Below the pieces are notes generated by a model. That model was not told the origin of the DNA. It searched no databases and saw nothing but the letters and a program-made list of their open reading frames with translations. This document shows positions 51,485 through 62,400 of a stretch of 64,000 bases of DNA, piece by piece. The stretch's first letter is position 1; each line of letters begins with the position of its first letter. The position numbers and the translations under genes are program-made. Source of the DNA: Macrotis lagotis. Lineage: Eukaryota > Chordata > Mammalia > Peramelemorphia > Peramelidae. The DNA is taken from positions 421,953,422 through 422,017,421 of the forward strand of contig NC_133658.1 in assembly GCF_037893015.1 (NCBI RefSeq), written 5' to 3'.

Positions 51485-53010
51485 ATGAATGTCACAAAAA
51501 CCTAGAAAGTATCAAGGACAATAGGATGTTTGAAAATGTCAAGGCCTGCAGAAAAATCAAGAAAGATAAGTACTGAGTAAAGGTCTTTATATTATGCAAT
51601 TAAGAGATCATTGGTCACTTTGAAGAAGTTTGGAAGCCAGACTCCAGAAAGTTAAATAGTAAAATAAAAAATTGGTACCATGTTATTATAGGTTCTTCTC
51701 CAGGCATTTAACCACAAAATGATGAAGAAATACAGAATGCTACCAATTGGCTAGGATCAGTGAATCAAGTGGGGAATTTTTGAAGAGGAAGAAATAGAAG
51801 TGTTTGCAGTCAGTAAAAAAGAAGCCAGTATATTGGACATGGAATACAAGTAAGACTTTGAGGTGGGCACAGTGGATAGAGCACACCTGCCCTTTAGTAT
51901 GTAGGACATGAGTTCAAATTTGACCTCAATCACTTAATAATTACTTAACTGTGTGACCTTGGGAAAGTCACTTAACACCATTGCCTTGCAAAAATAATGA
52001 GTGAGAATGATAGAGGAAACAATCTTCTGGAGAAGGTGGGATAATATAGGATTATTTATGAATATAGAGGAATTTGTTTTTTGGAGAACCACCTCTCCAG
52101 ATAAGATAGAGGTAAAGGAAGAGGTAGGTACTGAGAGCTTTTAAGTTATGTGAGATGACAGAAAAGGAAGAAGAAGATGGAGCTCAAAGTGACAAATTTC
52201 AATCTTTCAGTTAAATATGAGACAATGACTCTGTTGAAAGGGGTGAGGGAAGAGGGAGCTATTGGAGGTTTGAGGAAAGATGAAAAGCTGCTAGGGGTGA
52301 ATTAGGAGACATAAAGGGACTTGCCTTGCCTTAGCAAGGGTCTAAGTAAGATTATGTAACATAAATTTATATTAATCAGCATAGTTTCATGATTTTCTAA
52401 GTAGAATGTGAGTAGAAATTAAGTTAGCAGATTGGTGGAAGTGATTTAAAACTGAGTTTTACAGGGAAAAATCTTTGAAAGGATAAAAAGTCAAGAGACT
52501 TAGAAGAGGGTAGTGCACTAACCAAGGGATCAAAAGAAGGAGAAAGGTGTGGACAACACAAGGGTGATATCTTGGGGAAAAAAACTAAGAAGAATGGAGG
52601 GATTGAAGGTTGTGATTTAGAGAAAAGGATTTAGAGAGGGAGAGGTATAAAATGAAAAATAAAGGGATTTCAGAATTTAGAAACAGAAGTGGAGCAGTTG
52701 TGCTGACAGCAAGATGAAGGATATTACCATTTCTTAGTATAACTATGGTAGGGAGGAGGAAGAGGTCATAGAAAATTAGTCAATTGAGAGTTGTTAATAT
52801 GTCTGTTGATGTCCCTTAGTATGAAGGGAAGAAGAGAAAGACTACGAACCACTCACTGAACTTATTGACACAGGAAAGAAAGTATCCTGGAGACTGGTAG
52901 ACAACTGTCATCAGTATCCTGATATTGTGACAAATGTAAATTGAATGGATCTCCAAGGAAAAGAGATTACTAAGGTGGTATAGGGAAAACCTAGAAATGG
53001 AAATGCACTC
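51485..53010. mobile_element. Long old LINE-like repeat (CR1/L3 or L2 group)
   Basis: Matches a long mammalian interspersed repeat in order: AGGATGTTTGAAAATGTCAA, TTAAGAGATCATTGGTCACT, GAAGCCAGTATATTGGACAT, CTTCTGGAGAAGGTGGGATA and GGAGGTTTGAGGAAAGATGA. Interrupted by a SINE at 51858-51997. No protein frame. Orientation not assigned. Confidence 0.5.
51858..51997 (+). mobile_element. WSINE1-like SINE
   Basis: GGTGGGCACAGTGGATAGAG, TTCAAATTTGACCTCAATCA and TAACTGTGTGACCTTGGG. Older and more diverged than the copies with perfect TSDs. Confidence 0.8.
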
Positions 53011-53014
53011 CTAA

Positions 53015-53275
53015 TAACTCCTAATCAAGAAAAAGCAGAGAGCTTCACATGAGCCCTAACTCAAAGTGAAACACTGGGCAGAACGAATTCACACAAATCG
53101 AAATCAGAAAGAACAATTAAATAAAAAAAAAGTTTGATAGTTGCTAGCTGAACTCTCCAAACCACTGATTTTCCCACAGATCCCCCAGATTCTGTGAGGT
53201 TGAGTTCTGTGCACATGCAGCAATTACTCCCTGTTTAATACTTGAGATCCCTGAGTGTCTTTCTCTCCAATATAG
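53015..53275 (+). repeat. Unrecognised 261-bp duplicated unit, copy A
   Basis: Begins TAACTCCTAATCAAG, contains CACATGAGCCCTAACTC and GTGCACATGCAGCAATTAC, and ends CTCTCCAATATAG. It recurs as copy B at 54903-55166 in the same orientation with roughly eleven substitutions and one short indel (~96% identity). No terminal inverted repeats, TG/CA ends or TSD are visible, and flanks are unrelated. Confidence 0.85.
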
Positions 53276-53834
53276 GAAAGAAGGAGTTTCCCCATTTCCC
53301 CTAGGGCAAGTGAAGTCAGGGAAGCTGCATAATCAGGAAGGAACTAACTTTCAGTAAATATAAAACAACAAAAAATGAGAAAGATAAAGATTTAAAATGA
53401 AAGCAGTCTGTCAGCAATGGAACAAGCTTGCCAAAGAGCATGGAAAGAGTGAGCTATTTTAAAGCAGGACATGCTATGAGAGGAGGGTGACTAAAGGAAA
53501 GATTGAGAAAAGGGGTTTAGTCCATGGAAGACAGAGTATAAGGCTAACATCCAGTTAATCAACATTATTAGGATGGGGAGGCTATAACAAGGAGGAAGTG
53601 TGCTAAATTGGGGAATGATTTCAGGTGGGTTATCATTGCCCTTTGGAGTCTGATCTCCGAGTGAAATTGTCCCAGGGTGTCTGGTACCAGTGTGTAACTG
53701 GAAGGGAGGTTAGACTAGGCAATGAATTGTTATGGAGTCATGAGTAACTGGAGAATTTATCTGAAACATAATCAAGTGAATGCTTGGAGCTAGGAAGGCT
53801 CCATGCTTTCCACGAAGATTAGTGTTTTATTCAA
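53276..53834. other. Unassigned sequence
   Basis: No repeat or coding signal was recognised between the duplicated unit and the L2 relics. Confidence 0.35.
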
Positions 53835-54135
53835 CTAGATTATATACTCCTTGACAACCATGACCCTGTCATCTAAACTTTGTATCTTTCTCAGTATCCA
53901 TCACTTTGCATACAGAGGACAGTTAATAAATGTGTGTTACTTTGCTATACAAGCCATAACATAACATAGCATAGCAAACTATTATAGCAAATCATATATT
54001 GTATAATGGCTTCCTGAGTATGGCAGAAAACAGTTCCAATAAAGAAAATGGGAGCTTTATTTCTTCTCTAGCCCCAAGAACATTGCTCTGTTCTGCACAC
54101 AGTAGTCAGTTGAAGAATGTTTGTTGAATATTATT
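53835..54135 (+). mobile_element. Two L2 3'-end scraps
   Basis: 53835-53945: TATATACTCCTTGACAACCA...ACAGTTAATAAATGTGTG. 54060-54135: TCTAGCCCCAAGAACATTGC, TCTGCACACAGTAGTCAGTT, GAATGTTTGTTGAAT. Confidence 0.6.
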
Positions 54136-54902
54136 TTTTGAATAAGGATGACAAATAATAAAGAAATTAATATTAAAAACAATAGTCCAAAAAGAAAGTA
54201 GAAAATACCAGGGAGTTATTGGATGGAGAGTGGCAAGAATCTTTAAAGTCCTATTTAAAGTCCTATTAAAGTCCTATGGTTTTCTGAAAATTAATGCTTC
54301 AGTCATTTGAAACATTATAATCCATATATCTACCTGGTCCCTAGCCCCATTCCCTTACGAAGTAGTCTTAATGAGGTACTATATCCTTAAAAAATCATTG
54401 CCTATTAGCCACAAATTTCTAAGGATGAACATCTCCATACCAGTTTTTTCAGGGCATTTGTATGAAAGACACACATCCCATAACTGGTTCTTACATGAAG
54501 CCTTTCTATATTGCTTACTGTCTGAATGTAAATCAGGTCAAAAAGGGGTGTGGAATTGTTTCTAAATGTCCCAGTGAGTGAACCAAGGGCTGAGATGACA
54601 GAACTTCTAAAGAACCACATGGTACTACTGTAGCTAGTCTCCTACATCTCAGGCCACAATTTTTTCATCAAGTTTGACGTATTGGAAGGGGTAAAAATTG
54701 TGGTACATTTAGACCAATGTTGTGTGTGAAATATTCACTTATGAAACCTGAAAGATTATGAACTTAGCCAATTCTGAGGGAGGTTTGGGGCAGGGGATGG
54801 CGTGGGGGGGGGTGTTGTCAAAATTCATACTGAAAACTGGGGCCCATTTTCTTTATGGGAGGCCCAATCACAGTGCCAAGAACGATAAGCTGCTTGTGAT
54901 GT
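54136..54902. other. Mostly unique sequence with a quadruplex-type G tract
   Basis: No repeat landmarks. Four G-tracts at 54778-54812 (GGG, GGGG, GGGG, G9; loops 6, 2 and 7) satisfy the quadruplex pattern. Overlapping frames at 54371-54620 on both strands have no domain. Confidence 0.4.
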
Positions 54903-55166
54903 TAACTCCTAATCAAGAAAAAGCAGAGAGCTTCACATGAGCCCTAACTCAAAGTGAAACACTGGGCAGGATGAATTCACACAAATCGAAATCAGAAATA
55001 ACAATTAAATTTTAAAAAAAAAGTTTGATAGTTGCTAGCTGAACTCTACAAACCATTGATTTTCCCACAGATCCCCCGGATTCTATGAGGTTGAGTTCTG
55101 TGCACATGCAGCAATTACTCCCTGTCCAATACTTGAGATCCCTGACTGTCTTTCTCTCCAACATAG
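54903..55166 (+). repeat. Unrecognised duplicated unit, copy B (264 bp)
   Basis: Direct copy of 53015-53275. The A/T tract after CAATTAAAT is a few bases longer here. The two copies lie 1.6 kb apart. Confidence 0.85.
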
Positions 55167-55174
55167 TATTTTAG

Positions 55175-55325
55175 GATTATAAGAGTTTAAGCTGAAAAAG
55201 ATGTTTGAGGCCACCTTGTTTGATTTCCTCATTTTACTTTATCAGAAATGAAATCTCAGAGTATTATTAAGACTCTAACCAAGTTCCTCTTGTTCCAAAT
55301 TTTCTTTCACTATATCATGTTGCTT
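55175..55325 (+). mobile_element. THER/MIR-type relic
   Basis: TTTAAGCTGAAAAAGATGTT, TGATTTCCTCATTTTACTTT and CACTATATCATGTTGCTTC match a decayed CORE-SINE. Confidence 0.5.
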
Positions 55326-55812
55326 CATCTACCATGGAAGTCAATGGATGTGACATCTAGTAGCTCTGGGTAGGAGGCTGAAATATTTTCACATTTCATC
55401 ATCAGCATATTTTTAGGACTTGCAGCATCTGGGATCAAGAAACTAATAGACCAATATCCAATGGATAGACAATCTTCTTCAATCATAGTGGATACATAGG
55501 CTTGCCCCTCATAGTAGGGATTCTTTAGACATGCCTACCCTCATACCAACTGCAGAACACGTTGCCTCAGTGAATCTCAAGAAAATAATAACCTGATTTA
55601 TGTACTTTTTATTATTAATTTCTCTTCAAATTTCCTGGATGTCCATTTTCATTCCGGAAAAATTTAGAATCTATGTGTGCACATCTTCCCACAACCCCAC
55701 CCTACATTCCACTGCTCTCTCTTGTGTTTTACTCATTGAAACCTGCTTAAAAGGCTCAAGGAAGCTTGTCAATTTCTCTAACCCCTTTAAAAAAAAATGC
55801 ATGCACCTGCAC
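55326..55812. other. Unassigned sequence
   Basis: A 136-residue frame at 55600-56010 spans unique DNA, a CA microsatellite and the next block. It has no domain and is rejected as a gene. Confidence 0.35.
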
Positions 55813-55819
55813 AAACACA

Positions 55820-55866
<47 letters not shown>
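55813..55866. repeat. (CA)n microsatellite
   Basis: CA run of about 54 bp with one TA interruption. Confidence 0.97.
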
Positions 55867-55870
<4 letters not shown>

Positions 55871-55899
55871 TCAAAAGTGTTCAAAATACAGACACTTCC

Positions 55900-56160
55900 A
55901 TTTTCATTTTTAAAGTACTGGAGTTTGTAGAGCCCAGGCACTTGGAATTTCTCTGCCATTTATCCAAAAGCTTTTTTCATGATTACGAGAGTCAGCTTAC
56001 TAAGCAATGAGAAACAAATGTGAATTCTGCTTGACAAAGGTGGTCAGACTCTACTCCCCAGGATGCTTTTGACAGTGCTGAAAAATATGATCAAATAATT
56101 GAGTGGTTCCATTTCATAATGATTTTTACTCAAATGGTTGGGTTCAAAAGATGCAGTTTC
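55900..56160. other. Unique block, candidate conserved non-coding DNA
   Basis: No repeat landmarks. Balanced composition with words such as TTACTAAGCAATGAGAAAC, TTTGACAGTGCTG and CATAATGATTTTTAC. Candidate only. Confidence 0.3.
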
Positions 56161-56292
56161 AGGTCAAATTAGAAATAGGGCTTGGCTATTTTTTTGGGGG
56201 GGGGGGTAGGGGAGTAGTAATGGATGGGAACTGAAGAATGAATTTTCTTTCCTCTGCTATTATTTTTAATTATTGTTTTAAAATAAATATGG

Positions 56293-56427
56293 AGGGGCAG
56301 TTGGTGGCACAGTGGATAGAGTACTGGCCCTGGAGTCAGGGGGACCTAAGTTCAAATTCGGCCTCAGCTACGTAATAATTACCTAGCTGTGTGACCTTGG
56401 GCAAGTCACTTAACCCCATTGCCTTAA
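56293..56427 (+). mobile_element. WSINE1-like SINE with TSD
   Basis: Perfect 13-bp TSD AAAATAAATATGG at 56280-56292 and 56428-56440. Core GGGGCAGTTGGTGGCACAGT, TAATAATTACCTAGCTGTG. Confidence 0.94.
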
Positions 56428-56440
56428 AAAATAAATATGG

Positions 56441-57514
56441 GAACTTTAAAAAATATAAGCATATATTATATGCCATATATCAATATGAAAATTAACATTA
56501 CATATAAATACAATATATGTATTTTGATCTAGTTCTATCTTCAGTATTTGGAATTATCTACCAGTGCAGATGATAGTTTTTTGGAGGCACTAAAAGGTCA
56601 CATAACCATTATATGTCAGAAATCTGATGTTAATCTAGATCTTACTGATTCATAACTATCCACCTCCCCACTATCATATACTGCCTTTCAGCATATTGAT
56701 TTTATTAATTAAAGTCTAGAACTAGAGCCAGAAGAAATATCAGTTCCTGTTTTGAGATCTCCTTGATGAAGAGGTTATTTTGAGTTTCTAAGATCTTGTT
56801 CTAAAAGCAAAAGCTATAGCATACTGTGCCAAGTTCAAAAGGTTTCAATTACTGACTATGAAACTATTGTCCAATGACAAACCTACCTAAGTCCAGAAAG
56901 ATCATCAACACTTTGATAATCACATGGTAATAATTTTTCAGTCTTATCAATACTCAAAAACATGAAATAGGTCATCAAGTAGTAGTGATCTGCAGCTGTG
57001 AAGGGAGAGAAAACATAGAAAAATGACATAATATAGCCTAGAAGTATTGAAATATATTCATTATCTTCTTTTATATTTTCTTGTCTAATGGGAAGATACA
57101 ATTTGGCATGGTTTGGAGATAGTGTTGGGTCTCACAGGTTAGGTTAGCAACTCCCATCTCTGGAGAATTCTACCAGATTGAAAAGGGTCCAAGCTTCAGT
57201 TCAATGCTTTTATCCATGGACCAACTTACTTATGTCATCAAAGGATTGATCACTGGGTGATAAAGTTTATAATTTTCTAAACTGAACATAAATTGACACT
57301 GGATAATTTTTATGGAAAAAGACTCAGAATTATTTATAAGCATCAGGCAAAACATATGGTTTTTAGAGGGGTGGGGGGTGGGGAAGATTACACTGGACAA
57401 GATGACAGGGAAAAGGGCTTAAATAATATTAACTTTCATGTTTTTAGCAAAAAGAAGAATAACAAATGTACTAAAAGAATATTGAAAAGGGCAGGAAGAA
57501 AATGCAGCCAAATG
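56441..57514. other. Unassigned sequence
   Basis: Nothing recognised apart from G-runs near 57368. The frames at 56883-57101 and 57293-57526 have no domain. Confidence 0.35.
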
Positions 57515-57745
57515 GAATACCAGTAGATAGAATGCTGGACCTGGAAGAAGGAAGAGCTGAATTCAAATTTGATCTCATACACGTAAAAGTGAGGTAACCT
57601 GGGGTATCTAACTAAAACTCTCTCCAAAAAGGGGTAATAATAATAATAATAATAATAGTCTCTCAAAATTCTTTTGAAAATAAGATGAGATAATATTTGT
57701 AAATATTTTAGTAAACTTTAAAACACTATGCAAATATCATTATTA
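57515..57745 (+). mobile_element. MIR-type SINE with L2-like tail
   Basis: AGTAGATAGAATGCTGGACC, AATTCAAATTTGATCTCATA, GATGAGATAATATTTGTAAA and AAAACACTATGCAAATATC. A (TAA)n run at 57635-57657 has expanded inside it. Confidence 0.7.
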
Positions 57746-58509
57746 TAAATTTCTACAAAGTACTATAGAATGATTTTTAGAGGCTATGTATATATTGTCA
57801 GCCCCAAACTCCTACCAAACTGAGCCCTATCTAGGGCTACTCATAGGTACAAGGAGTATCAAAGGTAAGTGCTTTATGGGGTGGTCTGCTACCCCCTACT
57901 CCATGTCAACCTTTTTCAATGTGTGAAAACAAAAAGAAATTGCTTGCAATTTATTGTAGAAATAGATACACATGTATTCATAACTATATTAATAAGTTGA
58001 GAGTTTTTTTTTCATAATATTTGAATCCTAGTTAAAGTCTCCTCCTTCTAGGTCTACATTCATACTCGGAATTCTAAACAAAACTTGTAAACTCTCCTGA
58101 GTCAAAGCTCTATTGTTCTGTTCCAAAGAGCATACTTCAAGGCCATTTTCCTTGACAATTGAAAAATCTGCTTAGTACTAATTGTTTTCTGTTTGTTTAT
58201 TCACTTTATTGCAATTTTACTGTTTTTTTATTATTCCCTTAAACTATTGTGAAGATTTCTCATTTCCTTTTCTGAAACTGTGAAAAAGTTCATCTCAATC
58301 CAAATGAAGAAGCTTTTGTTTCTATTTGTTTTTTACATTCTATTTCCTATATATCATATCTTTCAAAAGCCTAAAGGAAATATGAAAGATGAACCTTCCC
58401 ATCTCACCTAACCATCCACTATCTTAGAAGATATGAGAACCAGAAAACTAATACATTGCTGAAACTAATGAATAATTTTGGATGTTGGCATTGCCCCAAG
58501 ATTATTGAT
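57746..58509. other. Unassigned sequence
   Basis: No repeat or coding signal was recognised. Confidence 0.35.
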
Positions 58510-58579
58510 ATTGTTGAGGCACTTAAGTGGAACAATGGAGAGAATATTTGGTCTAGAGTAAGGAAGATCTAAGTTGAGA

Positions 58580-58645
<66 letters not shown>

Positions 58646-58729
58646 GGAGAAATAGTCAGATAGTGTGATATCCTGGTCAAGTCAGATAACCTGCTTGCTT
58701 CAGTTTCCTCAGTTACAAAATAGGGCAAA
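58510..58729 (+). mobile_element. MIR/MAR-type SINE split by (GA)n
   Basis: The head CTTAAGTGGAACAATGGAGA and AGTAAGGAAGATCTAAGTTG is followed by (GA)n at 58578-58641. The SINE then resumes with GTCAAGTCAGATAACCTGC and TCAGTTTCCTCAGTTACAAA. Confidence 0.7.
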
Positions 58730-59802
58730 CACCATATTTCCTTGAAAATAAGTTGGAGTTATATTAATTTTTGCTCCAAAAGTTGCACTAGGACTTGTTT
58801 TCAGGAGATTAATTAATTTACATTAATTCATGTATAATAACCCACAATTTTTCAAATATAGTCATATCATCTTCTTCTGGAACATCACCATAACTCTCAG
58901 AACCCAGAATTACAGGCTGAATTTCTTGTGACTCTATTTCCTATAGAAACTTTGGCCCCAATCACTTATGTCCATCAGTAGAGTTCTCCTTAAATGACCA
59001 CTTCTTTTCCATGTATCCTGCTGGTAGTACTTGGCAACACAATTGTCCATGATTTTATCCCTTCACCCAAGTCATGACTTCTTGTAGAATAGACTTCACA
59101 AAATTTCCATATTGATTTCTCTGCATTATGTTTTCAATGTAGTCACTGATTTCTAATTGCAAATGGTTCTTGAATGCTTGTTTATTGGAAAATCAAGAGC
59201 CTGGAGATAGGTAGTCATTCCTGAGGGAATGTTTATGTCTTTTATTCTTCTCTCTGCAAGGAAATTCTTCATGTCTTTAGCAGGGTGAGTGCTGGCTGAA
59301 TCTCAGTCTAGTAGACCTCTTTTGCTACCTCGAAAAACAAGTGGCAGCATTAAATCTACCACTACCTTGAAACTTTTTGTGTGCACTAGGCTTTTTTGGT
59401 TTCAAGTCTTTCTTGAACTTAATGATGATTAGAGGTGAGACATTATCAAGTATCCAATTGAACATTTGGAAATAAATAAATTTAAATAAATTTTGAGTTT
59501 ATCTGTTTACAAAGGCACTGGCTTGAGTATTTATAAATATTTAATTAATTTTTATTTTAAGTATTAATGTCAATAATATTTATTATGTTTAATTATATAT
59601 TAATAGTATTTTATAACTCAATATAATTCATTTAATTTCTATTTCAATGTCATATGTTGCAACAAATATACTAAATGCTTTTGTCTGGCTGACAATCTTA
59701 ACTAGGACTTCTTTTGGGGGAAGAGCTTATTATTATGAGCTTCCTGAAAAATATACTAGGGTATATTTTCCAGTTAGGTCTTATTTAGGGGGAAATATGG
59801 TG
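58730..59802 (-). mobile_element. Internally deleted pogo/Tigger-like DNA transposon
   Basis: Ends are inverted repeats: CACCATATTTCC-4-AAATAAG on the left (58730-58752) and the same, with four differing bases, in reverse complement on the right (59780-59802): 19/23 identical. Sub-terminal direct copies of ACTAGGACTT(G/C)TTTT lie at 58788 and 59701. Minus-strand transposase coding remnants sit at about 59040-59340. At ~1.07 kb it is about half or less of an autonomous pogo-class element. No TA target duplication is recognisable. Confidence 0.75.
59040..59345 (-). pseudogene. DDE (pogo/jerky-type) transposase remnant
   Basis: The minus strand encodes D-(stop)-DSASTHPAKDM, then FLAERRIKDINIPSGMTTYL, QALDFPINKH. 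This fits the DDE_1 core of pogo/Tigger/CENP-B-like transposases: (W)DSARAH, then IPxGxTxxLQPLDxxxNK, where both aspartates are catalytic. The tryptophan codon before the second D has become a stop, and further stops follow (I-C-N-stop). The N-terminal DNA-binding part and first aspartate are missing. Confidence 0.78.
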
Positions 59803-59934
59803 AAAGTCCCTCATGAGATCCATTTCCTTAGTCTTTCTATCTTTACTGTGTGAATGAATTTGTGTTTCTAAAGTTTATATATAGCCTTCTAAAATCCAGG
59901 CATTACATTTACCTAAAAGGTAGTCTAAAATTTC

Positions 59935-60015
59935 TCTATTCAGGAGGATTTATTAAGAGCTTACTGTGTATAAAACATTAAGATATGTGCTAAGGTTAGA
60001 AAGAAAAATTAAAAC
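59935..60015 (+). mobile_element. Old LINE relic (CR1/L3 or L2 group)
   Basis: ATTTATTAAGAGCTTACTGT then GTGCTAAGGTTAGAAAG match the recurring old repeat. Confidence 0.5.
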
Positions 60016-60050
60016 AGAACTTGCTTGACATAGATATATTTGCGTTTGTA

Positions 60051-60051
<1 letters not shown>

Positions 60052-60091
<40 letters not shown>
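60052..60091. repeat. (TG)n microsatellite
   Basis: Pure TG run of about 40 bp. Confidence 0.96.
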
Positions 60092-60094
<3 letters not shown>

Positions 60095-60134
60095 CTCTGG
60101 CATATTTTCTTGTTTTATTTCTGAGAATTAGGGT

Positions 60135-60240
60135 CTCAATTTTTTTTCAGTTTGGGAGGTAATTGGGGTTAAGTTACTTGCCCAGGATCACACACTACTA
60201 AGTTTCAGAGTGTAGATTTGAATTCAGGTCTACCTAGGTG
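60135..60240 (-). mobile_element. Antisense tRNA-headed SINE fragment
   Basis: GGTAATTGGGGTTAAGTTAC, TTGCCCAGGATCACACACTA and TTTGAATTCAGGTC are the reverse of the SINE core. Confidence 0.65.
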
Positions 60241-60243
60241 CCT

Positions 60244-60530
60244 TAGGGAACCTAGATGTTGCAATAGGCAGAACCCTGAAGTCAGAACACCTGAGTTCAA
60301 ATCTAATCTTACTAGCTGGGTGAACTTGGGCAAGTCACTAAACACTACTGCCTTGAATCCAGAGCCATCTTCAGTCATCCTAATTTATATCTGGTCACTG
60401 GACCCAGATGGTGCCAGAGGAGAAGGAGAGGTTGGTGACTTAGCATGGCACCTTCCCCCACCCATCCTCTTCACTCAAATATAATTCACTTTTATGTCAT
60501 GACATCACCTCCCTTCAAGAATGAAAGAAA
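60244..60530 (+). mobile_element. RTE-tailed SINE
   Basis: AACCTAGATGTTGCAATAGG, CTGAAGTCAGAACACCTGAG, GGTCACTGGACCCAGATGGT, GGTTGGTGACTTAGCATGGC and TTATGTCATGACATCACCTC, ending at CAAGAATGAAAGAAA. Confidence 0.8.
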
Positions 60531-60534
60531 TTTT

Positions 60535-61995
60535 CTGGGATAAGAACTCACTACTTGACAAAAATGGTTGGGAAAACTGGAAAATAGTATGGCAAAAACT
60601 AAGCATAAACCTATATCTCACACCTATACCAAAATAAGGTCAAAATCGGTACAGGATTTAGACATAAAAGGCAAGACCATAGTTAAATTAATAAATAAGA
60701 AATACTCTATCAAATCTATGGAAAGGGTATAAATTTATGGCCAAACAAGAATTAGAGTATATTATAAACTGTAAAATAAATGATTTTGACTATATTAAAT
60801 TAAAAAGGGGTTGCACTAATGAAATCAATACTACAAAAATTAGTAGGAAAGCAGAAACCTAGGAAACGATCTTCACAACTAGGAGTTCTGATAAAGATCT
60901 TGTTTCTGAAATAGAAAATTTCATCAAATTTATAATTTAATAAGTTATTCCTCAATTGATAATGGTCAGAGGATATTAATAGACAGTTTTCAAATGAAGA
61001 AATTAAAACTACATATAATCATATGAAAAAAATGCTCCAAATCATTATTGATTGGAGAAATGCAAATTAAAACATTAAAGTATCACCTCATACCTATAAG
61101 ATTGGCCAAGATGAGAAAAAGGGAAAATGATCAATATTGGAGAGGTGGTGGAAGTATTGGGACATTGATACATTGCTAGTTGAGTTGTAATTGGATCCAA
61201 CCATTTTGGAGAGCAACATGTAACTATTCCTAAAGAACAATAAAGTTGTTCATACCTTTTGACCCAGAAATTCCAATTCTAGGACTATATTTAGAAGAAA
61301 TTATAAAAAAAATGGGGAGAATCCTACATATCCCAAAATATTCATAGCAGCTCTTTTTGTAGTTGGAAAAGAATTTGAAACTGAGGGGATGCTCACCAAT
61401 TAGAAATTACTAAAAAAGTTATAGCACATGAATACTAATGGAATATTATTGTTCTATAAGAAACCATAAATAGTCAGACTCTAGAGAAACATAGAATGAA
61501 TTACAAGATCTGATATTGAGTGATGGGAGCAGGATCAAGAGAAAAATGTACAAATTAACAACACTGTGAGAAGATCAACCTTGATGGAAGCACCTAATCT
61601 CAGCATTTCAGAGAGCTAGGATAACTGTATTAGATTGGCTATGGACAATGTTATCTTCCTCAAGGGGAATCAAAACAAATCAAAACAAAACAAAACAAAA
61701 CAAAACAAAACAAAACAAAACAAAACAAAACAAAACACCAACCCTTCAGAATACAATGAACACTTTACAAAAATTTTCTCTTATGTAGCTTTCCCTTAAT
61801 CTTATTACTCAAAGCAAAAATGACTAATCTGTAAAAATGTTTATCAAAAATATGTACAATACTGACCTGACTGTTCGCCACTAATGGGAGTTGGGTGGGT
61901 GGGAAGTGAGGGTGGAAGGAAATTCTGCAACTGAAAAATAGACATGTACACATGGATGAAAAAAGTCAAGCAATTAATTAATTAATTAAAAAATA
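60535..61995 (+). mobile_element. 5'-truncated L1 (ORF2 tail and 3' UTR)
   Basis: ORF2 landmarks in order: GACAAAAATGGTTGGGAAAA, TTAAATTAAAAAGGGGTTGC, TTCAAATGAAGAAATTAAAA, AAGATTGGCCAAGATGAGAA, CTTTTGACCCAGAAATTCCA and ATATTCATAGCAGCTCTTTT. The 3' UTR follows: CAACCTTGATGGAAGC, then AACCCTTCAGAATACAATGA and GAAATTCTGCAACTGAAAAA with an A-rich end. The frame is destroyed by stops and indels. Confidence 0.85.
61670..61737 (+). repeat. (AAAAC)n array inside the L1 3' UTR
   Basis: About twelve AAAAC units between two 3'-UTR segments. Confidence 0.95.
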
Positions 61996-62400
61996 ATAAA
62001 AAAGGAAAAACACATAATTTATTTTACTATTGCATATATCATTTTTGCATGAAGATTTGTTTTAAGAAGTTTTTAAATAACTTTTTATTGACTTTCTATT
62101 TTTGCATCACTTAAATATTTCCTTGTATCCTTTTCCTTCTCCCTATCACTAAGTCATTTCTTATAAAAACCTTCCTTTAAATCTGGAATATTTGCATAAC
62201 ACTCTTTTCATTGGTGGGGAAATAATAACATATCATTGAGTGCCCATGTGACGGTCAGAATTCCTACAAAAATTTCAGAGAGATCTCCCTTTCTCCTTTT
62301 AAAGAATACACACTTTGGAAGATAGACATGTAGAAGTGTCAACCTTTCTAAAGACTTGAGCAAGATTTCCCTTTGATTGAAATAAAGGTCTCGTTTCCTT
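61996..62400 (-). mobile_element. Possible LINE 3'-UTR fragment
   Basis: From about 62065, AACTTTTTATTGACTTTCTA, TTTGCATCACTTAAATATTT and CTTATAAAAACCTTCC resemble the antisense LINE 3' UTR at 47.1 kb. Weak. Confidence 0.35.

Noticed and set aside
53015..55166. The duplicated units as the two LTRs of a provirus
   Set aside because: There are no TG/CA ends, no TSD, and the interior holds L2 scraps rather than retroviral sequence.
55600..56010. 136-residue open frame
   Set aside because: It runs through a CA microsatellite (His-Thr repeats) and has no domain.
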